A program made the position numbers and the translations under genes. Shown one piece after another: positions 6,940 through 16,470 of a stretch of 43,327 nucleotides of DNA. The stretch is from contig JAUICJ010000024.1 of the NCBI GenBank assembly GCA_030427925.1, positions 1 to 43,327 on the forward strand, in the 5' to 3' direction. Each line of letters starts with the position of its first letter. Positions within the stretch are counted from its first letter, which is position 1. The stretch comes from Bacteroidia bacterium (lineage in GTDB: Bacteria > Bacteroidota > Bacteroidia > Flavobacteriales_D > Sanyastnellaceae). A model generated the notes under the pieces. That model made no database searches and was not told the DNA's origin. It worked only from the letters and a program-made list of their open reading frames with translations.

Positions 6940-9018
6940 GTGGGAAAAACAGCAGCAGCGAAAGAAAGGTTCATCAACCGCGAATTGAGTTGGTTGTCCT
7001 TCAATCATCGGGTGCTTCAGGAGGCGTCCTCGGAGGGCGTGCCCCTCATTGAGCGGGTGCGCTTCCTCGGCATCTTTTCGAACAACTTGGACGAGTTTTT
7101 CAGGGTGCGCGTCGCGAACTTGATGCGGGCGGCGCTCATCGGCAAGAAGACGACGACGACGCTGGGCTTCGACGTGAACGAGACGTTGGCGGAGGTGAGC
7201 ACGAAGGTGGTGGAGCTGCAGGCGGAGTACAACCGCGTGTTTGCCCAGTTGGAGCGCGCGCTGAAGCGGGAAGGGGTGCATTTCGTGAACGAAGGCCAAA
7301 TCAATGCCGAGCAAGCCGAATTCGCCACCGCCTACTTCACCTCCAAGGTCCGCCCGACCCTCGTGCCGGTCATGGTCGGGGGCGGGACGAAGTTCCCGGA
7401 TTTGAAGGACGGCACGCTGTACCTCGCGGTGGGACTGCAGGGCACGAAGGGCGAGGAGGGCACGCGCTATGCGGTGATTGAAGTGCCGGCCCACCTGCCG
7501 CGGTTTTTGGTCCTCCCCTCGTCCGAAACGGGTGAGTACGTCATGTTCATTGAGGACGTGATCCGCCTTGAACTCCGGCGCATCTTCGCTCTCTTCGAGC
7601 CCGAGCACGTGTTCGCGCACGCCATCAAAGTCACGCGCGATGCGGAAATCGACATGGACGACGACCTCAGCCGCTCCTTGATGGAGAAAATGTCGCGGGG
7701 CATCGCGCGTCGGAAGAAGGGGCATTACGTTCGGTTCCTGTACGACGCGGAAATGCCGCAGGAAATGCTGCAGTTCGTCAAGCGCCGCTTGAAGGTGGGT
7801 GACACGGAGAACGTGATTGCGGGGAGCCGCTACCACAACCGGAAGGACCTGATGGGCTTCCCGGATTTTGGGCGGAAGGACTTGGTGTTCCCGCCGCAGC
7901 CGCCGGTGGCGCATCCGCTTTTGGCCCATAAAACCAGCCTGTTGGACCAAATCCAAAAGCGCGACCTGCTCCTCCATTACCCCTTCCAGCGCTTCAGCTA
8001 CGTGGTGGACATTCTGCGCGAAGCGGCCATCGATCCCTCCGTGGAAAGCATCCGCATCAACCTCTACCGTGTAGCTCACAACTCGCAGGTAATCAATACG
8101 TTGGTGAACGCGGCGCGCAACGGCAAGGAAGTCCAAGTGGTCATGGAACTGGCGGCGCGATTCGACGAGCGCCACAACATCAAGGTGTCCAACGTGTTGC
8201 AAGAAGCGGGCGCGACGGTGGAATTCGGAGTGAGCGGCCTGAAAGTGCACTCGAAGGTCTTCCTCGTGGCCCGTCGCAAGGGGAAAAGGCGCGAGCTGTT
8301 CGCCCACATCGGAACGGGCAATTTCCACGAGAAAACCGCGGGCATCTACGGCGACGTTTCGCTCTTGACGGCCGATCCGAGCATCACGTCGGAGGTGGAG
8401 CGGTTGTTCAGTTTCTTCAGCAACAACTACGAGCGACCGGTGTTCCGCCACCTCATCGTGAGTCCGTATGGGACGCGCCGGCGTTTTTCGCGCCTCATCG
8501 ATCGGGAAATGACCTTGGCGCTGATGGGCAAAGAGGGGCGCATCACGCTGAAATTGAACAACTTGGTCGATTCGGAGATGATCGAGAAGCTGTATGACGC
8601 GAGCCAAGCCGGGGTGCGCGTCACCTTGCTCGTCCGCGGCATTTGTTCGCTCATTCCGGGGGTGCCGGGCATGAGCGAGAACATCGTGGTGCGGAGCATT
8701 GTGGGGCGGTACTTGGAGCACGTGCGCTTGCTGGTGTTCGGCAACGACGGGAAGCCGGAGATGTACATTTCGTCGGCGGATTGGATGACCCGGAACCTGG
8801 ACCGGCGGGTCGAAGTGAGCGTGCCGATCCGGGATCCGATGCTGCAATCGGAGCTCGCTCAGTACCTGGATTTGCAGTTGCGCGACACGGTGAAAGCGCG
8901 GGCCATCGATGCTTCGATGGAGAACCGTCCCATCAAGGCGCGCAGGGGCGCAAAAGCCGTGAATGCCCAGGAGGAGACGTACGCTTGGTACCGGGATCGG
9001 GCCGATCGCATTCCTTGA
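6940..9018 (+). CDS. ppk1: polyphosphate kinase 1
   Basis: 692 aa from the GTG at 6940 (an in-frame GTG at 6919 would add 7 residues; no ATG is available). PPK1 reversibly transfers the ATP gamma-phosphate onto polyphosphate. The N-terminus FINRELSWLSFNHRVLQEA and DEFFRVRVANL match the family. The two catalytic histidines are His437 (GLKVHSKVFL) and His594 (GRYLEHVRL), both two positions from E. coli His435/His592. HIGTGNFHEKTAGIYGD and YISSADWMTRNLDRRVEV are further signatures. Length is typical. The exopolyphosphatase-like gene ppx follows 48 bp downstream on the same strand, so synthesis and turnover are probably co-expressed. The divergent peroxiredoxin shares the upstream region, which may link polyphosphate to oxidative stress (inference). 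Confidence 0.95.
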   Translation: MGKTAAAKERFINRELSWLSFNHRVLQEASSEGVPLIERVRFLGIFSNNLDEFFRVRVANLMRAALIGKKTTTTLGFDVNETLAEVSTKVVELQAEYNRVFAQLERALKREGVHFVNEGQINAEQAEFATAYFTSKVRPTLVPVMVGGGTKFPDLKDGTLYLAVGLQGTKGEEGTRYAVIEVPAHLPRFLVLPSSETGEYVMFIEDVIRLELRRIFALFEPEHVFAHAIKVTRDAEIDMDDDLSRSLMEKMSRGIARRKKGHYVRFLYDAEMPQEMLQFVKRRLKVGDTENVIAGSRYHNRKDLMGFPDFGRKDLVFPPQPPVAHPLLAHKTSLLDQIQKRDLLLHYPFQRFSYVVDILREAAIDPSVESIRINLYRVAHNSQVINTLVNAARNGKEVQVVMELAARFDERHNIKVSNVLQEAGATVEFGVSGLKVHSKVFLVARRKGKRRELFAHIGTGNFHEKTAGIYGDVSLLTADPSITSEVERLFSFFSNNYERPVFRHLIVSPYGTRRRFSRLIDREMTLALMGKEGRITLKLNNLVDSEMIEKLYDASQAGVRVTLLVRGICSLIPGVPGMSENIVVRSIVGRYLEHVRLLVFGNDGKPEMYISSADWMTRNLDRRVEVSVPIRDPMLQSELAQYLDLQLRDTVKARAIDASMENRPIKARRGAKAVNAQEETYAWYRDRADRIP

Positions 9019-9066
9019 CCGACGCTACGATTCGTTTCCTTACCTTGAGGCGGAAAGAACGGGCGG

Positions 9067-9966
9067 ATGAAGTTTGGCGCAATTGATATCGGTTCCAATG
9101 CAGTTCGGCTGCTCGTGGAAGAAGTGCGGAGGAAGCCCTCGGGGCGGGTGCACGTGGAGAAAGTGAGTTTCACCCGGGTGCCTTTGCGCCTCGGGGACGA
9201 CGTATTCGAAACGGGAACCATCGGCCCGGAGAAATCCGCGGCCCTTGTGAAAACCATGAAAGCCTTTTGGTACCTCATGGACGTTCATGGCGTGGAAAAT
9301 TACAAGGCGTGCGCGACCAGTGCCATGCGGGAAGCCGAGAACGGCAAGGAGTTGCGCGCGTGGGTGAAAAAGAAGGCCAACATCGAAATCGACATCATCG
9401 ACGGCAAGGAAGAGGCGGACTTGATTTTCGGGGGCTTCACCACGGTCTCGGGGTTGGGCGCCAGCGACGACTTCCTGTACATCGACGTCGGCGGAGGGAG
9501 CACCGAAATCACCTTGATCCGCAGCGGTTTGCGCCTGCGTTCCCAAAGCTTCAAACTCGGCACCGTCCGGTCCCTCAAAGGCCGGATTCCCGACGGCGAA
9601 TGGGATGCCGTCGAAGCCTTCGTTTCGCAGGTCACCGACCCATCGGATTCGTTGCTGAGCATCGGGACGGGCGGCAACATCAACCGGCTCCACCGCCTCG
9701 CGGGCGGAGCGCGGTTCGAACCCATTTCTCGCGATCGCCTCCAAGAGGTGCACGAACTCGTCACGTCGTTGACGTACGAGGAGCGCATGGAGCAGCTCGG
9801 CATGAAACCGGACCGAGCGGACGTCATCGTTCCCGCAGGCGAGATTTACCTCCGCGTGATGGCCTTGGCAGGCAGCGAGCACATTTTGGTCCCCAAGGTC
9901 GGCCTGTCCGATGGCATGATCCTCGCCCAGTTCGCTGAGTGGGAAGCCCTGAACGTCCAACATTGA
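9067..9966 (+). CDS. ppx: Ppx/GppA family exopolyphosphatase-like phosphatase
   Basis: 299 aa of the ASKHA fold. The N-terminal phosphate-binding strand-turn is GAIDIGSNAVRLLV, then ATSAMREAENG, DIIDGKEEADLIFGG and the second nucleotide loop YIDVGGGSTEITL; SIGTGGNINRL and VPKVGLSDGMI close the two lobes. It has only the two core domains and lacks the helical C-terminal extension of E. coli Ppx/GppA, as is common in Bacteroidota. It hydrolyses terminal phosphates from polyphosphate or pppGpp; the motifs cannot separate these, but ppk1 next door favours polyphosphate. A TACCTTGA at about 9039-9046 could be a separate weak promoter. A strong hairpin follows 7 bp after the stop. Confidence 0.9.
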   Translation: MKFGAIDIGSNAVRLLVEEVRRKPSGRVHVEKVSFTRVPLRLGDDVFETGTIGPEKSAALVKTMKAFWYLMDVHGVENYKACATSAMREAENGKELRAWVKKKANIEIDIIDGKEEADLIFGGFTTVSGLGASDDFLYIDVGGGSTEITLIRSGLRLRSQSFKLGTVRSLKGRIPDGEWDAVEAFVSQVTDPSDSLLSIGTGGNINRLHRLAGGARFEPISRDRLQEVHELVTSLTYEERMEQLGMKPDRADVIVPAGEIYLRVMALAGSEHILVPKVGLSDGMILAQFAEWEALNVQH

Positions 9967-9973
9967 ACGCACG

Positions 9974-10003
9974 AAAAAGGGCGACCGCGAGGCCGCCCTT
10001 TTT
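9974..10003. terminator. bidirectional terminator between ppx and the TlpA-like gene
   Basis: AAAAAGGGCG (9974-9983) pairs perfectly with CGCCCTTTTT (9994-10003) around a 10-nt loop. The A-run before and T-run after allow termination in both directions, fitting the convergent genes on either side. Confidence 0.88.
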
Positions 10004-10022
10004 CATGCAGAGATGTTCTTGA

Positions 10023-11486
10023 TCAGAGCTTGTCCTTCAGGAAGTTATCCACTTCGAAGGCGCGTTCTGGCTTCAGGACGATTTTCCCCTCCTTGTCCAG
10101 CAAGAAGTACGTCGGCGTTGCCGTGACTTTGTAGGCTTCGACCACGGGGCTGTTCCAGGCCTCCAGTTGGCTCACTTGCGGCCACGTCATGCCCTTTTCT
10201 TCGATGGCCGCCGTCCACGTCTTTGCGCTTTGGTCGAGGCTGACGCCGATGACTTCGAAGCCCTTGTAATTGTACTTCGCGTACATCGGCCCCACGTACG
10301 GCATTTCTTGCTCGCACTTGTGGCACCAAGAGGCCCAAAACATCACCAACGTGTACTTGTTTTGGGAGCACGTTTTCATCAAGTCGATGACGTTGCCTTG
10401 GGGCGTGGCAATGGCGAAGTTGGGCGGGGTGTTGCCGACTTGCAGGTTGATGATGCCTTGCGCGCGGATGCGGATGGCGTCGCTGAGGTCCGCGCCGCAG
10501 TCCTCGTCGAAAATGTAATTGTCGAGGATGTACTGACAAATCGTCTCCTTGCCCGTGTTGTAGAATCCTTCGAGCATGCTGTACAGGGCGCTTTCGAGGG
10601 TGACCGGGTTGGGCTCGAAGTGGGCTTTCACCATGTCGATGCAGGCGAGGAACCCGCTGTCCGTCCCTTTGCTGTAGGTCACCATGAACTGCTGGATGCG
10701 GTCGCTGATGGCCATGCTCCGCATCGCGCTGTTGTCGAGCGGGTCGAGGTCTTCGAAGAACCGGCTTTGGTTGTCGGGGTACTTCGGGTTCTTCCAGGTC
10801 ATGAGTTTGGCCAAATACGTATCCGGATACTGGCCGATGAGCGTGTGCTGCTTCTTGACGAGCTCGAGCTCCTTGTCGGCAATCTGCTGCTCCACCCGAG
10901 CGCGGAAGGCGCCCGCGTCGGCGAGGCTCTTGCGGAGTCCGCGGATGGCGTTGCGGTTCTGGGTTTCTTCGGTTTGGTAGTCCCAGTAGCCGGTGTTTTC
11001 GGGGCTGTTGGGGGAGGTTTTCTGACCGGAGAGGCGGTTCGTGCTGAAGTTGAAGGTCACTTCCGATTCGTCCGGGTTGAGGATGATTTCCGTCGCGTTC
11101 TTGTCGTCGTTGAGGGCCAACGTGTAGACGCCGCGAGAGACTTCGAGGCGCTTGAATTCAAAGGCGCCTTCTTTCAAGGGGGTGCGGGCGAGTTCGGATT
11201 TGTTCCGGCCTTCCATGACGTACAGGATAACCTGTCCTTCGGTGGCGCGGGCGATGGTGCCGTTGATGGTCATCTTGCCCGTTGCATCCCCGGCGTTGCG
11301 CTCGGTGATGCCGTTCTTGTGCTTCGAGGAGGCCACATCGGTTTGGGCGGTGGAGGCCGGAGCCGCAGCAGCCGCGGTGGTTTCCGTGGCCGGAGCCGAG
11401 CCGTTGTCCGATCCGCCGTTGGACGGGCTTCCGCATGCAGCAAGGGCCAAGGCGAGGGTCAAGGTCGAGAACGTCATCATTTTCAT
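10023..11486 (-). CDS. TlpA-like thioredoxin lipoprotein with N-terminal DUF4369-type domain
   Basis: 487 aa from the ATG at 11486 (a second ATG two codons later is possible). The signal peptide ends in a lipobox, ALAAC, with the lipidated Cys at residue 18, so it is anchored facing the periplasm. A low-complexity S/A/T linker follows. Residues about 65-170 resemble DUF4369 (MTINGTIARATEGQVILYVM; LKEGAFEFKRL). A helical middle follows, then a C-terminal thioredoxin domain with WASWCHKC (Cys388/Cys391), the GFEVIGVSLDQ strand and the cis-proline block VTATPTYFLLDKEGKI. Proteins of this build act as periplasmic thiol oxidoreductases in Bacteroidota, for example in cytochrome c maturation or redox repair; the specific partner is unknown. 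A TAAATTTG -7 box 18 nt upstream and a terminator downstream mark it as a single-gene unit. Confidence 0.88.
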   Translation of the reverse strand: MKMMTFSTLTLALALAACGSPSNGGSDNGSAPATETTAAAAAPASTAQTDVASSKHKNGITERNAGDATGKMTINGTIARATEGQVILYVMEGRNKSELARTPLKEGAFEFKRLEVSRGVYTLALNDDKNATEIILNPDESEVTFNFSTNRLSGQKTSPNSPENTGYWDYQTEETQNRNAIRGLRKSLADAGAFRARVEQQIADKELELVKKQHTLIGQYPDTYLAKLMTWKNPKYPDNQSRFFEDLDPLDNSAMRSMAISDRIQQFMVTYSKGTDSGFLACIDMVKAHFEPNPVTLESALYSMLEGFYNTGKETICQYILDNYIFDEDCGADLSDAIRIRAQGIINLQVGNTPPNFAIATPQGNVIDLMKTCSQNKYTLVMFWASWCHKCEQEMPYVGPMYAKYNYKGFEVIGVSLDQSAKTWTAAIEEKGMTWPQVSQLEAWNSPVVEAYKVTATPTYFLLDKEGKIVLKPERAFEVDNFLKDKL

Positions 11487-11504
11487 CTGAAAAGAGGTTT
11501 GGCC

Positions 11505-11512
11505 CAAATTTA
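11505..11512 (-). promoter_or_regulatory. -7 box of the TlpA-like lipoprotein gene
   Basis: The minus strand reads TAAATTTG, a perfect TAnnTTTG match, leaving an 18-nt leader before the ATG at 11486. Confidence 0.5.
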
Positions 11513-11557
11513 AGCAACGCAACGGGGAACACCGCACGGGAAGCGGCATGCTTTGCG

Positions 11558-11565
11558 TATCTTCA
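11558..11565 (+). promoter_or_regulatory. possible -7 box for the 189-aa unknown gene
   Basis: TATCTTCA resembles TAnnTTTG (two mismatches) and lies 20 nt before the ATG at 11586. No -33 element was recognised. Confidence 0.3.
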
Positions 11566-11585
11566 CCTTTCCAAACGATTGCGCA

Positions 11586-12155
11586 ATGGACAGAAATACG
11601 GCCCTTACCTTGCTCGGTGTGGATCCGGATACCACCCATGAGGAGCTGATGGATAAACTGGATGCGGAGACGTTTTCCGTGCGCGATCACTTCATCCGCC
11701 AACCCGTCATCCCGGCGCTGTTTCGGTCGCGGGTGGACCGGTTGATGCAGCTCAGCGACATCGCCAACACGTTGGGCATTCAGCCGCTCGGCTCTCCCGT
11801 TCAGTTGCCTGAGTTGATGCCGATGGCGGGTGGGGCGTTGGAGCTTGCCGAGACGCATTTGGAGAACTTGTTGCGGTTGCGGACGTCCATGGCGGGTACG
11901 TTGGATCCGGACGTGTTGGCGCGGTTTGGGACGACGATGAGTTCGTTGCAAGCGCGGTACATGGCGGCGTTCGTCGAGGCAACCGAAGCGTTGCCCGGGG
12001 TGGCAGGGGAGGTGGAGGAAATTCCAGCTCGGGAGGAATGCCCGTGGGATGAATTGCTGGCGGAGCTGCGAACGGAGGGCAAGCAGGCCTATCCGAAGCT
12101 CAAGCGCGAACGGGACCGCATGATCCGGCTGCTCGACCGGGAAGTCGCGGGCTGA
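11586..12155 (+). CDS. conserved-looking protein of unknown function
   Basis: 189 aa from the ATG at 11586, which begins MDRNTALTLLGVDPDTTHEE. An upstream ATG at 11553 exists but would lie over the promoter-like box. I do not recognise a family. The first 20 residues resemble the start of J-like domains (LLGVDPDTTHEEL), but no HPD motif follows. The rest is predicted helical, acidic, with no signal peptide or membrane helix, and ends in a charged helix (KLKRERDRMIRLLDREVAG). Probably a soluble cytoplasmic protein. It ends 3 bp from the end of the convergent permease gene. Codon use and GC match the neighbours. Confidence 0.7.
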   Translation: MDRNTALTLLGVDPDTTHEELMDKLDAETFSVRDHFIRQPVIPALFRSRVDRLMQLSDIANTLGIQPLGSPVQLPELMPMAGGALELAETHLENLLRLRTSMAGTLDPDVLARFGTTMSSLQARYMAAFVEATEALPGVAGEVEEIPAREECPWDELLAELRTEGKQAYPKLKRERDRMIRLLDREVAG

Positions 12156-12158
12156 AAT

Positions 12159-13397
12159 TCATTCCCTTCCGAGGGCCACGATGGGGTCGAGGGCGGCGGC
12201 TTGTTTTGCCGGATAATACCCGCTCACGAAGCTCGTCACCAACGAAAGCAAAACGCCCAAGGCCATCCAATTCCACGGAATGACGAACGGCGTTTCGAGG
12301 TAGTTCGCCACCACGTTGCCGACGGCAATGCCGAGCACGATGCCCGCCAGCCCGCCGAGTTGGCCGATGACCATGACTTCGATGAGGAATTGGGCGCGAA
12401 TGGCCTTCGGGGTGGCGCCCAGCGATTTCCGCACGCCGATCTCGCGCGTCCGTTCGGCGACGCTCACGAGCATGATGTTCATCAGGCCGATGCCCGCGCC
12501 GAAGAGGGTGATGATGCCGATGGCCGTGGCCGCGAGGGTGATGCCGGTGATGGCTTCCTCGAGGGTGCCCACGAGCGCGTTGCTCTGTTCAATAACAAAG
12601 GAGTTGGGGGCGCCAGGGGCGTCGCGTCGGATGGTGCGGAAGTCGCCGAGTGCGCGGTCGGCTGCGGCGTCGATTTGGTCCAAATCGTGCACCCGACAGG
12701 TGATGGTGTAACTCCGTCCTTCGTCGGAAAACTGCCGACGCGCCGCCGTAGCGGGCACCATGCATTGTTTATCTTGGCTCATGCCAAAGGCCTGTCCGCG
12801 CGCGGCCAGCACGCCCACCACCGTGTAGCGCGTCGACCCGACTGAAATCTCCTGGCCGATGGGGTCTTCCCAAGGTTGGAAGAGCTGTTCAATCAATTCC
12901 GGTCCACACAAGGCCACGGCGCGGGCGTTGCTCACGTCATCGGCGTTGACATCGCGCCCTTGCGCCACTTCAAACCCGCTGATGGTCAGGTAATGCTCAT
13001 CGATTCCGAGGACTTGGATGTTCGGGTCCGTCTGCTCATCCGCTCGGCTCAACACGGCCGAACCCGAGCCAAACAGCGAATACGACGCCACCCAATCCGG
13101 GTGGTCCATTTCCAAGAAAGCCTGCACCTCCCTGAACCGGATCGGGTCGCTTTGCACGACGCGGCGGCCCCGGTTCATTCCGCCGCTCGTCGCTTGCCGA
13201 ATCGTAAACGATTGCGTTCCGAGCGACGCGAATTGCTGCGTGATGTTCGCCTCCAGTGAACTCGTGGCGGTGGTCATGCTGATGAGCGCGGTGATGCCCA
13301 GGCCGATGATGCCGATGGTCAATCCCGTGCGCAGCGCGTTGCCCCGAATGGAGCGCAACGCCACAATGACCTGTTCCCGAAGCAGAGCGCGCGTCAT
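12159..13397 (-). CDS. ABC transporter permease, MacB/FtsX type
   Basis: 412 aa from the ATG at 13397. A first membrane helix at about 24-43 ([20 protein letters not shown]) is followed by a large periplasmic domain (MacB_PCD type). Three helices follow: [20 protein letters not shown], then [20 protein letters not shown] and [20 protein letters not shown]. The cytoplasmic FtsX signature is [20 protein letters not shown] and the C-terminus [19 protein letters not shown] is typical. MacB-type permeases do mechanical work on periplasmic substrates rather than carry them across the inner membrane. No ATPase or membrane-fusion gene adjoins it here, so its partner must be encoded elsewhere. A TACCTTCG box sits 4 nt before the start (possible leaderless mRNA). 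Confidence 0.92.
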   Translation of the reverse strand: MTRALLREQVIVALRSIRGNALRTGLTIGIIGLGITALISMTTATSSLEANITQQFASLGTQSFTIRQATSGGMNRGRRVVQSDPIRFREVQAFLEMDHPDWVASYSLFGSGSAVLSRADEQTDPNIQVLGIDEHYLTISGFEVAQGRDVNADDVSNARAVALCGPELIEQLFQPWEDPIGQEISVGSTRYTVVGVLAARGQAFGMSQDKQCMVPATAARRQFSDEGRSYTITCRVHDLDQIDAAADRALGDFRTIRRDAPGAPNSFVIEQSNALVGTLEEAITGITLAATAIGIITLFGAGIGLMNIMLVSVAERTREIGVRKSLGATPKAIRAQFLIEVMVIGQLGGLAGIVLGIAVGNVVANYLETPFVIPWNWMALGVLLSLVTSFVSGYYPAKQAAALDPIVALGRE

Positions 13398-13401
13398 GAT
13401 G

Positions 13402-13409
13402 CGAAGGTA
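13402..13409 (-). promoter_or_regulatory. -7 box of the MacB-type permease gene
   Basis: The minus strand reads TACCTTCG followed by CATC and then ATG, a 4-nt gap. The mRNA would start at or next to the start codon. Confidence 0.45.
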
Positions 13410-13414
13410 CTGCT

Positions 13415-13422
13415 TACCTTTG
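13415..13422 (+). promoter_or_regulatory. -7 box of the aconitase promoter
   Basis: TACCTTTG is a perfect match to TAnnTTTG and leaves a 29-nt leader before the ATG at 13452. Only 5 bp separate it from the oppositely oriented box of the permease gene, so the two divergent promoters must share polymerase space. Confidence 0.55.
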
Positions 13423-13451
13423 CGCCGAACAGCAAAAAATACCACTGCGCC

Positions 13452-15716
13452 ATGACCTTTGATTTGGAGATGATTCGCGAGGTGTACAGCCAATTCCCCA
13501 AGCGGGTGGCTGCTGCACGTGAGTTGACCGGTAAGCCGCTGACGTTGGCGGAAAAAATCCTCTACACCCACCTGTGGGACGGCACGACGGATCGGCCGTA
13601 CGAGCGGGGAGCGGACTACGTGGATTTTGCTCCAGACCGGGTGGCGATGCAGGATGCGACGGCCCAAATGGCGTTGCTCCAATTCATGCAAGCCGGAAAG
13701 GCCCAAGCCGCCGTTCCCTCCACCGTTCACTGCGACCACCTGATCCAAGCAAAAGTCGGTGCAAACACCGACCTCCAAGAGGCCATCAACAAGAACAACG
13801 AGGTCTACAACTTCCTCGAATCGGTCTCGAACAAGTACGGCATCGGTTTCTGGAAGCCTGGTGCGGGCATCATCCACCAAGTCGTCCTCGAGAACTATGC
13901 GTTCCCAGGCGGCATGATGATCGGCACCGACTCGCACACGGTGAACGCGGGCGGCCTCGGCATGGTCGCTGTCGGCGTGGGCGGGGCGGACGCGGTGGAC
14001 GTGATGGCGGGCATGCCTTGGGAGCTCAAGTTCCCCAAGCTCATCGGCATCAAGCTCACGGGCAAACTCAGTGGCTGGACCACGCCAAAGGACGTCATCC
14101 TCAAAGTGGCGGGCATCCTCACGGTAAAGGGCGGAACGGGCTGCATCGTCGAGTACTTCGGCGAGGGGGCCGAGTCCATGAGCTGCACCGGGAAAGGCAC
14201 CATCTGCAACATGGGCGCGGAAATCGGCGCCACGACGTCGACCTTCGGCTACGACGAAAGCATGGCGCGCTACCTCGAGGCCACGGGCCGCAAGGACGTC
14301 GCCGAACTCGCGAACGGCATCCGCGAGCACCTCACCGGTGACGCCGAGGTCTACGCAAACCCCGAACAGTACTTCGATCAAGTCATCGAAATCAACCTCA
14401 GCGAGTTGGAGCCGCACGTGAACGGACCCTTCTCGCCGGATTTGGCCACCCCCATCAGCGAAATGAAGGCGGCTGCCGAAGCGAACGGTTGGCCCACCTC
14501 CATCGAATACGGCCTCATCGGCTCGTGCACCAACTCGAGCTACGAGGACATCAGCCGCGCGGCCTCCATCGCCCAACAAGCTGTGGCACAAGGCATCGAG
14601 GCGAAGGCCACCCTGACCGTGACCCCCGGTTCCGAGCAAGTGCGCTACACCATTGAGCGCGACGGCTTCATCGACCTCTTCCAGCAAATCGGAGGCGAAG
14701 TCTTCGCCAACGCGTGCGGACCGTGCATCGGCCAATGGGCGCGCGCCGGTGCGGAGAAGCAAGAAAAGAACAGCATCGTTCACAGCTTCAACCGCAACTT
14801 CGCGAAGCGTGCGGATGGCAACCCGAACACCCACGCCTTCGTGGCATCGCCGGAACTCGTGACGGCCATGGCCCTCGCCGGTGATTTGACCTTCAATCCG
14901 ATGAAGGACACCTTGACGGCAAAGGACGGCTCGGCGGTGATGCTTGCCGAACCGACGGGCGACGAATTGCCGAGCAAAGGATTCGCGGTGGAAGACGCGG
15001 GCTACCTCGCTCCAGCTGAAGACGGCAGCAGCGTTCAAGTGGTGGTCAACCCCGACAGCGAGCGCTTGCAGTTGCTCGATCCATTCCAGCCTTGGAATGG
15101 GGAGAACATCACGGGCGCGCGGTTGCTCATCAAAGCCGCGGGCAAGTGCACGACCGACCACATTTCCATGGCGGGACCTTGGTTGCGCTACCGGGGACAC
15201 CTCGACAACATCGCGAACAACACCTTGACCGGCGCGGTCAACGCGTTCGGCGGTGCAGTGAATGCGGTGAAGAACCAGCTCACGGGCGAAGTCGGTGAGG
15301 TGCCAGCGGTTCAGCGGGCTTACAAGGCCGCGGGCGTTCCCACGGTGGTGGTGGGCGACTGGAATTACGGGGAAGGCAGCTCGCGCGAACACGCGGCCAT
15401 GCAGCCGCGTCACCTCGGCGTCACTGCGGTGCTCGTGAAGTCGTTTGCTCGCATCCACGAAACCAACTTGAAGAAGCAGGGCATGCTCGCGCTGACCTTC
15501 ATCAACGAGTCGGACTACGAGAAGATCCAGGAGGCGGACGTGTTCAATTTCGTGGACCTCGCTTCGTTTGCCCCAGGCAAGCCGCTCACCCTTGAGCTCG
15601 TCCACGCGGACGGCAGCAGCGAACAGATCACGGTGAACCACAGCTACAACGAGCAGCAAATCGGCTGGTTCCGTGCGGGATCCGCTTTGAATCTCATCAA
15701 GCAACAAGAAGCTTGA
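13452..15716 (+). CDS. acnA: aconitate hydratase, mitochondrial type
   Basis: 754 aa, complete. It converts citrate to isocitrate in the TCA cycle using a 4Fe-4S cluster. Cluster cysteines are Cys359 (GSCTNSS), Cys422 and Cys425 (ACGPCIGQW), with the 63/3 spacing of mitochondrial aconitase. Other blocks are [67 protein letters not shown] and [11 protein letters not shown]. The about 750-residue length and sequence fit the mitochondrial-like group found in Bacteroidota rather than E. coli AcnA (about 890) or AcnB (about 865); the symbol is therefore approximate. The next gene starts 22 bp after the stop and may be cotranscribed. Confidence 0.96.
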   Translation: MTFDLEMIREVYSQFPKRVAAARELTGKPLTLAEKILYTHLWDGTTDRPYERGADYVDFAPDRVAMQDATAQMALLQFMQAGKAQAAVPSTVHCDHLIQAKVGANTDLQEAINKNNEVYNFLESVSNKYGIGFWKPGAGIIHQVVLENYAFPGGMMIGTDSHTVNAGGLGMVAVGVGGADAVDVMAGMPWELKFPKLIGIKLTGKLSGWTTPKDVILKVAGILTVKGGTGCIVEYFGEGAESMSCTGKGTICNMGAEIGATTSTFGYDESMARYLEATGRKDVAELANGIREHLTGDAEVYANPEQYFDQVIEINLSELEPHVNGPFSPDLATPISEMKAAAEANGWPTSIEYGLIGSCTNSSYEDISRAASIAQQAVAQGIEAKATLTVTPGSEQVRYTIERDGFIDLFQQIGGEVFANACGPCIGQWARAGAEKQEKNSIVHSFNRNFAKRADGNPNTHAFVASPELVTAMALAGDLTFNPMKDTLTAKDGSAVMLAEPTGDELPSKGFAVEDAGYLAPAEDGSSVQVVVNPDSERLQLLDPFQPWNGENITGARLLIKAAGKCTTDHISMAGPWLRYRGHLDNIANNTLTGAVNAFGGAVNAVKNQLTGEVGEVPAVQRAYKAAGVPTVVVGDWNYGEGSSREHAAMQPRHLGVTAVLVKSFARIHETNLKKQGMLALTFINESDYEKIQEADVFNFVDLASFAPGKPLTLELVHADGSSEQITVNHSYNEQQIGWFRAGSALNLIKQQEA

Positions 15717-15738
15717 TTTGGGCGTCTTGAACCCAACT

Positions 15739-16458
15739 ATGATGAACATGAAAGCAACACTTCGATTGGCAGGCTTGGCTTGGGCTTGCACCTTGGTCAC
15801 CTCGGCGGCCTTCGGTCAGCAGTATCAGAGCATCGTGAAAATGAACCCGTTCGGGTTGTTCACGGGGCAGTACATGATCGGTTATGAGCACATGTTGAAC
15901 GACCAAATGTCCGTGCAGTTGATGCCGGGTTTCATCTCGTCCAACGGCGAGCAAAACTCGTCGCTCGGCGCGTACAACAACCGACTCGAGCGTTCGAAGA
16001 CGGGATTCATTGTGATTCCGGAGTTCCGCTACTACGTCTCACCGGATGCAACCGGAGCGCCGCACGGGCTCTACTTGGCGGCCTTCGTTCGTTATTTGTC
16101 AGCGAAGTGGGATTGGAACGACGTGCGCGACGAAGGGTACACCTATTACGATGACGTGACGGGGACCACGCTGGAAGGCTCGGCCGACGTTTCGCGCGAC
16201 GACCAACGCGACGTCATCGGCGGGGGCATCACCATCGGCTATGCTTACTACACTTCGGGTGGGGCAATGGTGGAAGCATTCATCGGTCCGCAGTTCAAGA
16301 GCGTGAGCTTCACCCGCAACTACCTCTCTGAGGACATCAGTTCGGTGGAGCAGGGCGATGTGTACTTCGGTCAGAAGTACATCGACGCGTCGTTGGGCGG
16401 TGCGGAGAATTCGGGCATGGGATTGCGCTTCGGGGTGAACATCGGCTTCGGCTTCTAA
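15739..16458 (+). CDS. outer-membrane beta-barrel-like protein, unknown function
   Basis: 239 aa if it starts at the ATG at 15739; ATGs at 15742 and 15748 are equally possible. A signal peptide (MKATLRLAGLAWACTLVTSA, then AFGQQ) sends it to the envelope. The mature part is rich in alternating aromatic/polar strands (NPFGLFTGQYMIGYEHMLND; GLYLAAFVRYLSAKWDW; GGGITIGYAYY) and ends MGLRFGVNIGFGF, a typical barrel-closing strand with terminal Phe. It resembles DUF3575-like small barrels of Bacteroidota. It follows aconitase by 22 bp and precedes the phosphoesterase by 12 bp, but no functional link is evident. Confidence 0.78.
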   Translation: MMNMKATLRLAGLAWACTLVTSAAFGQQYQSIVKMNPFGLFTGQYMIGYEHMLNDQMSVQLMPGFISSNGEQNSSLGAYNNRLERSKTGFIVIPEFRYYVSPDATGAPHGLYLAAFVRYLSAKWDWNDVRDEGYTYYDDVTGTTLEGSADVSRDDQRDVIGGGITIGYAYYTSGGAMVEAFIGPQFKSVSFTRNYLSEDISSVEQGDVYFGQKYIDASLGGAENSGMGLRFGVNIGFGF

Positions 16459-16470
16459 TTCATCCGCGCC

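Noticed and set aside
6859-8847. Long minus-strand frame continuing upstream of the peroxiredoxin
   Set aside because: It is antisense to the whole of ppk, is H/R/Q-rich as expected for a shadow frame, and the peroxiredoxin starts at 6858 with its own -7 box.
13398-15800. Long minus-strand frame upstream of the MacB-type permease, antisense to aconitase
   Set aside because: The aconitase reading is unambiguous; the antisense frame has shadow-like composition and no domain.
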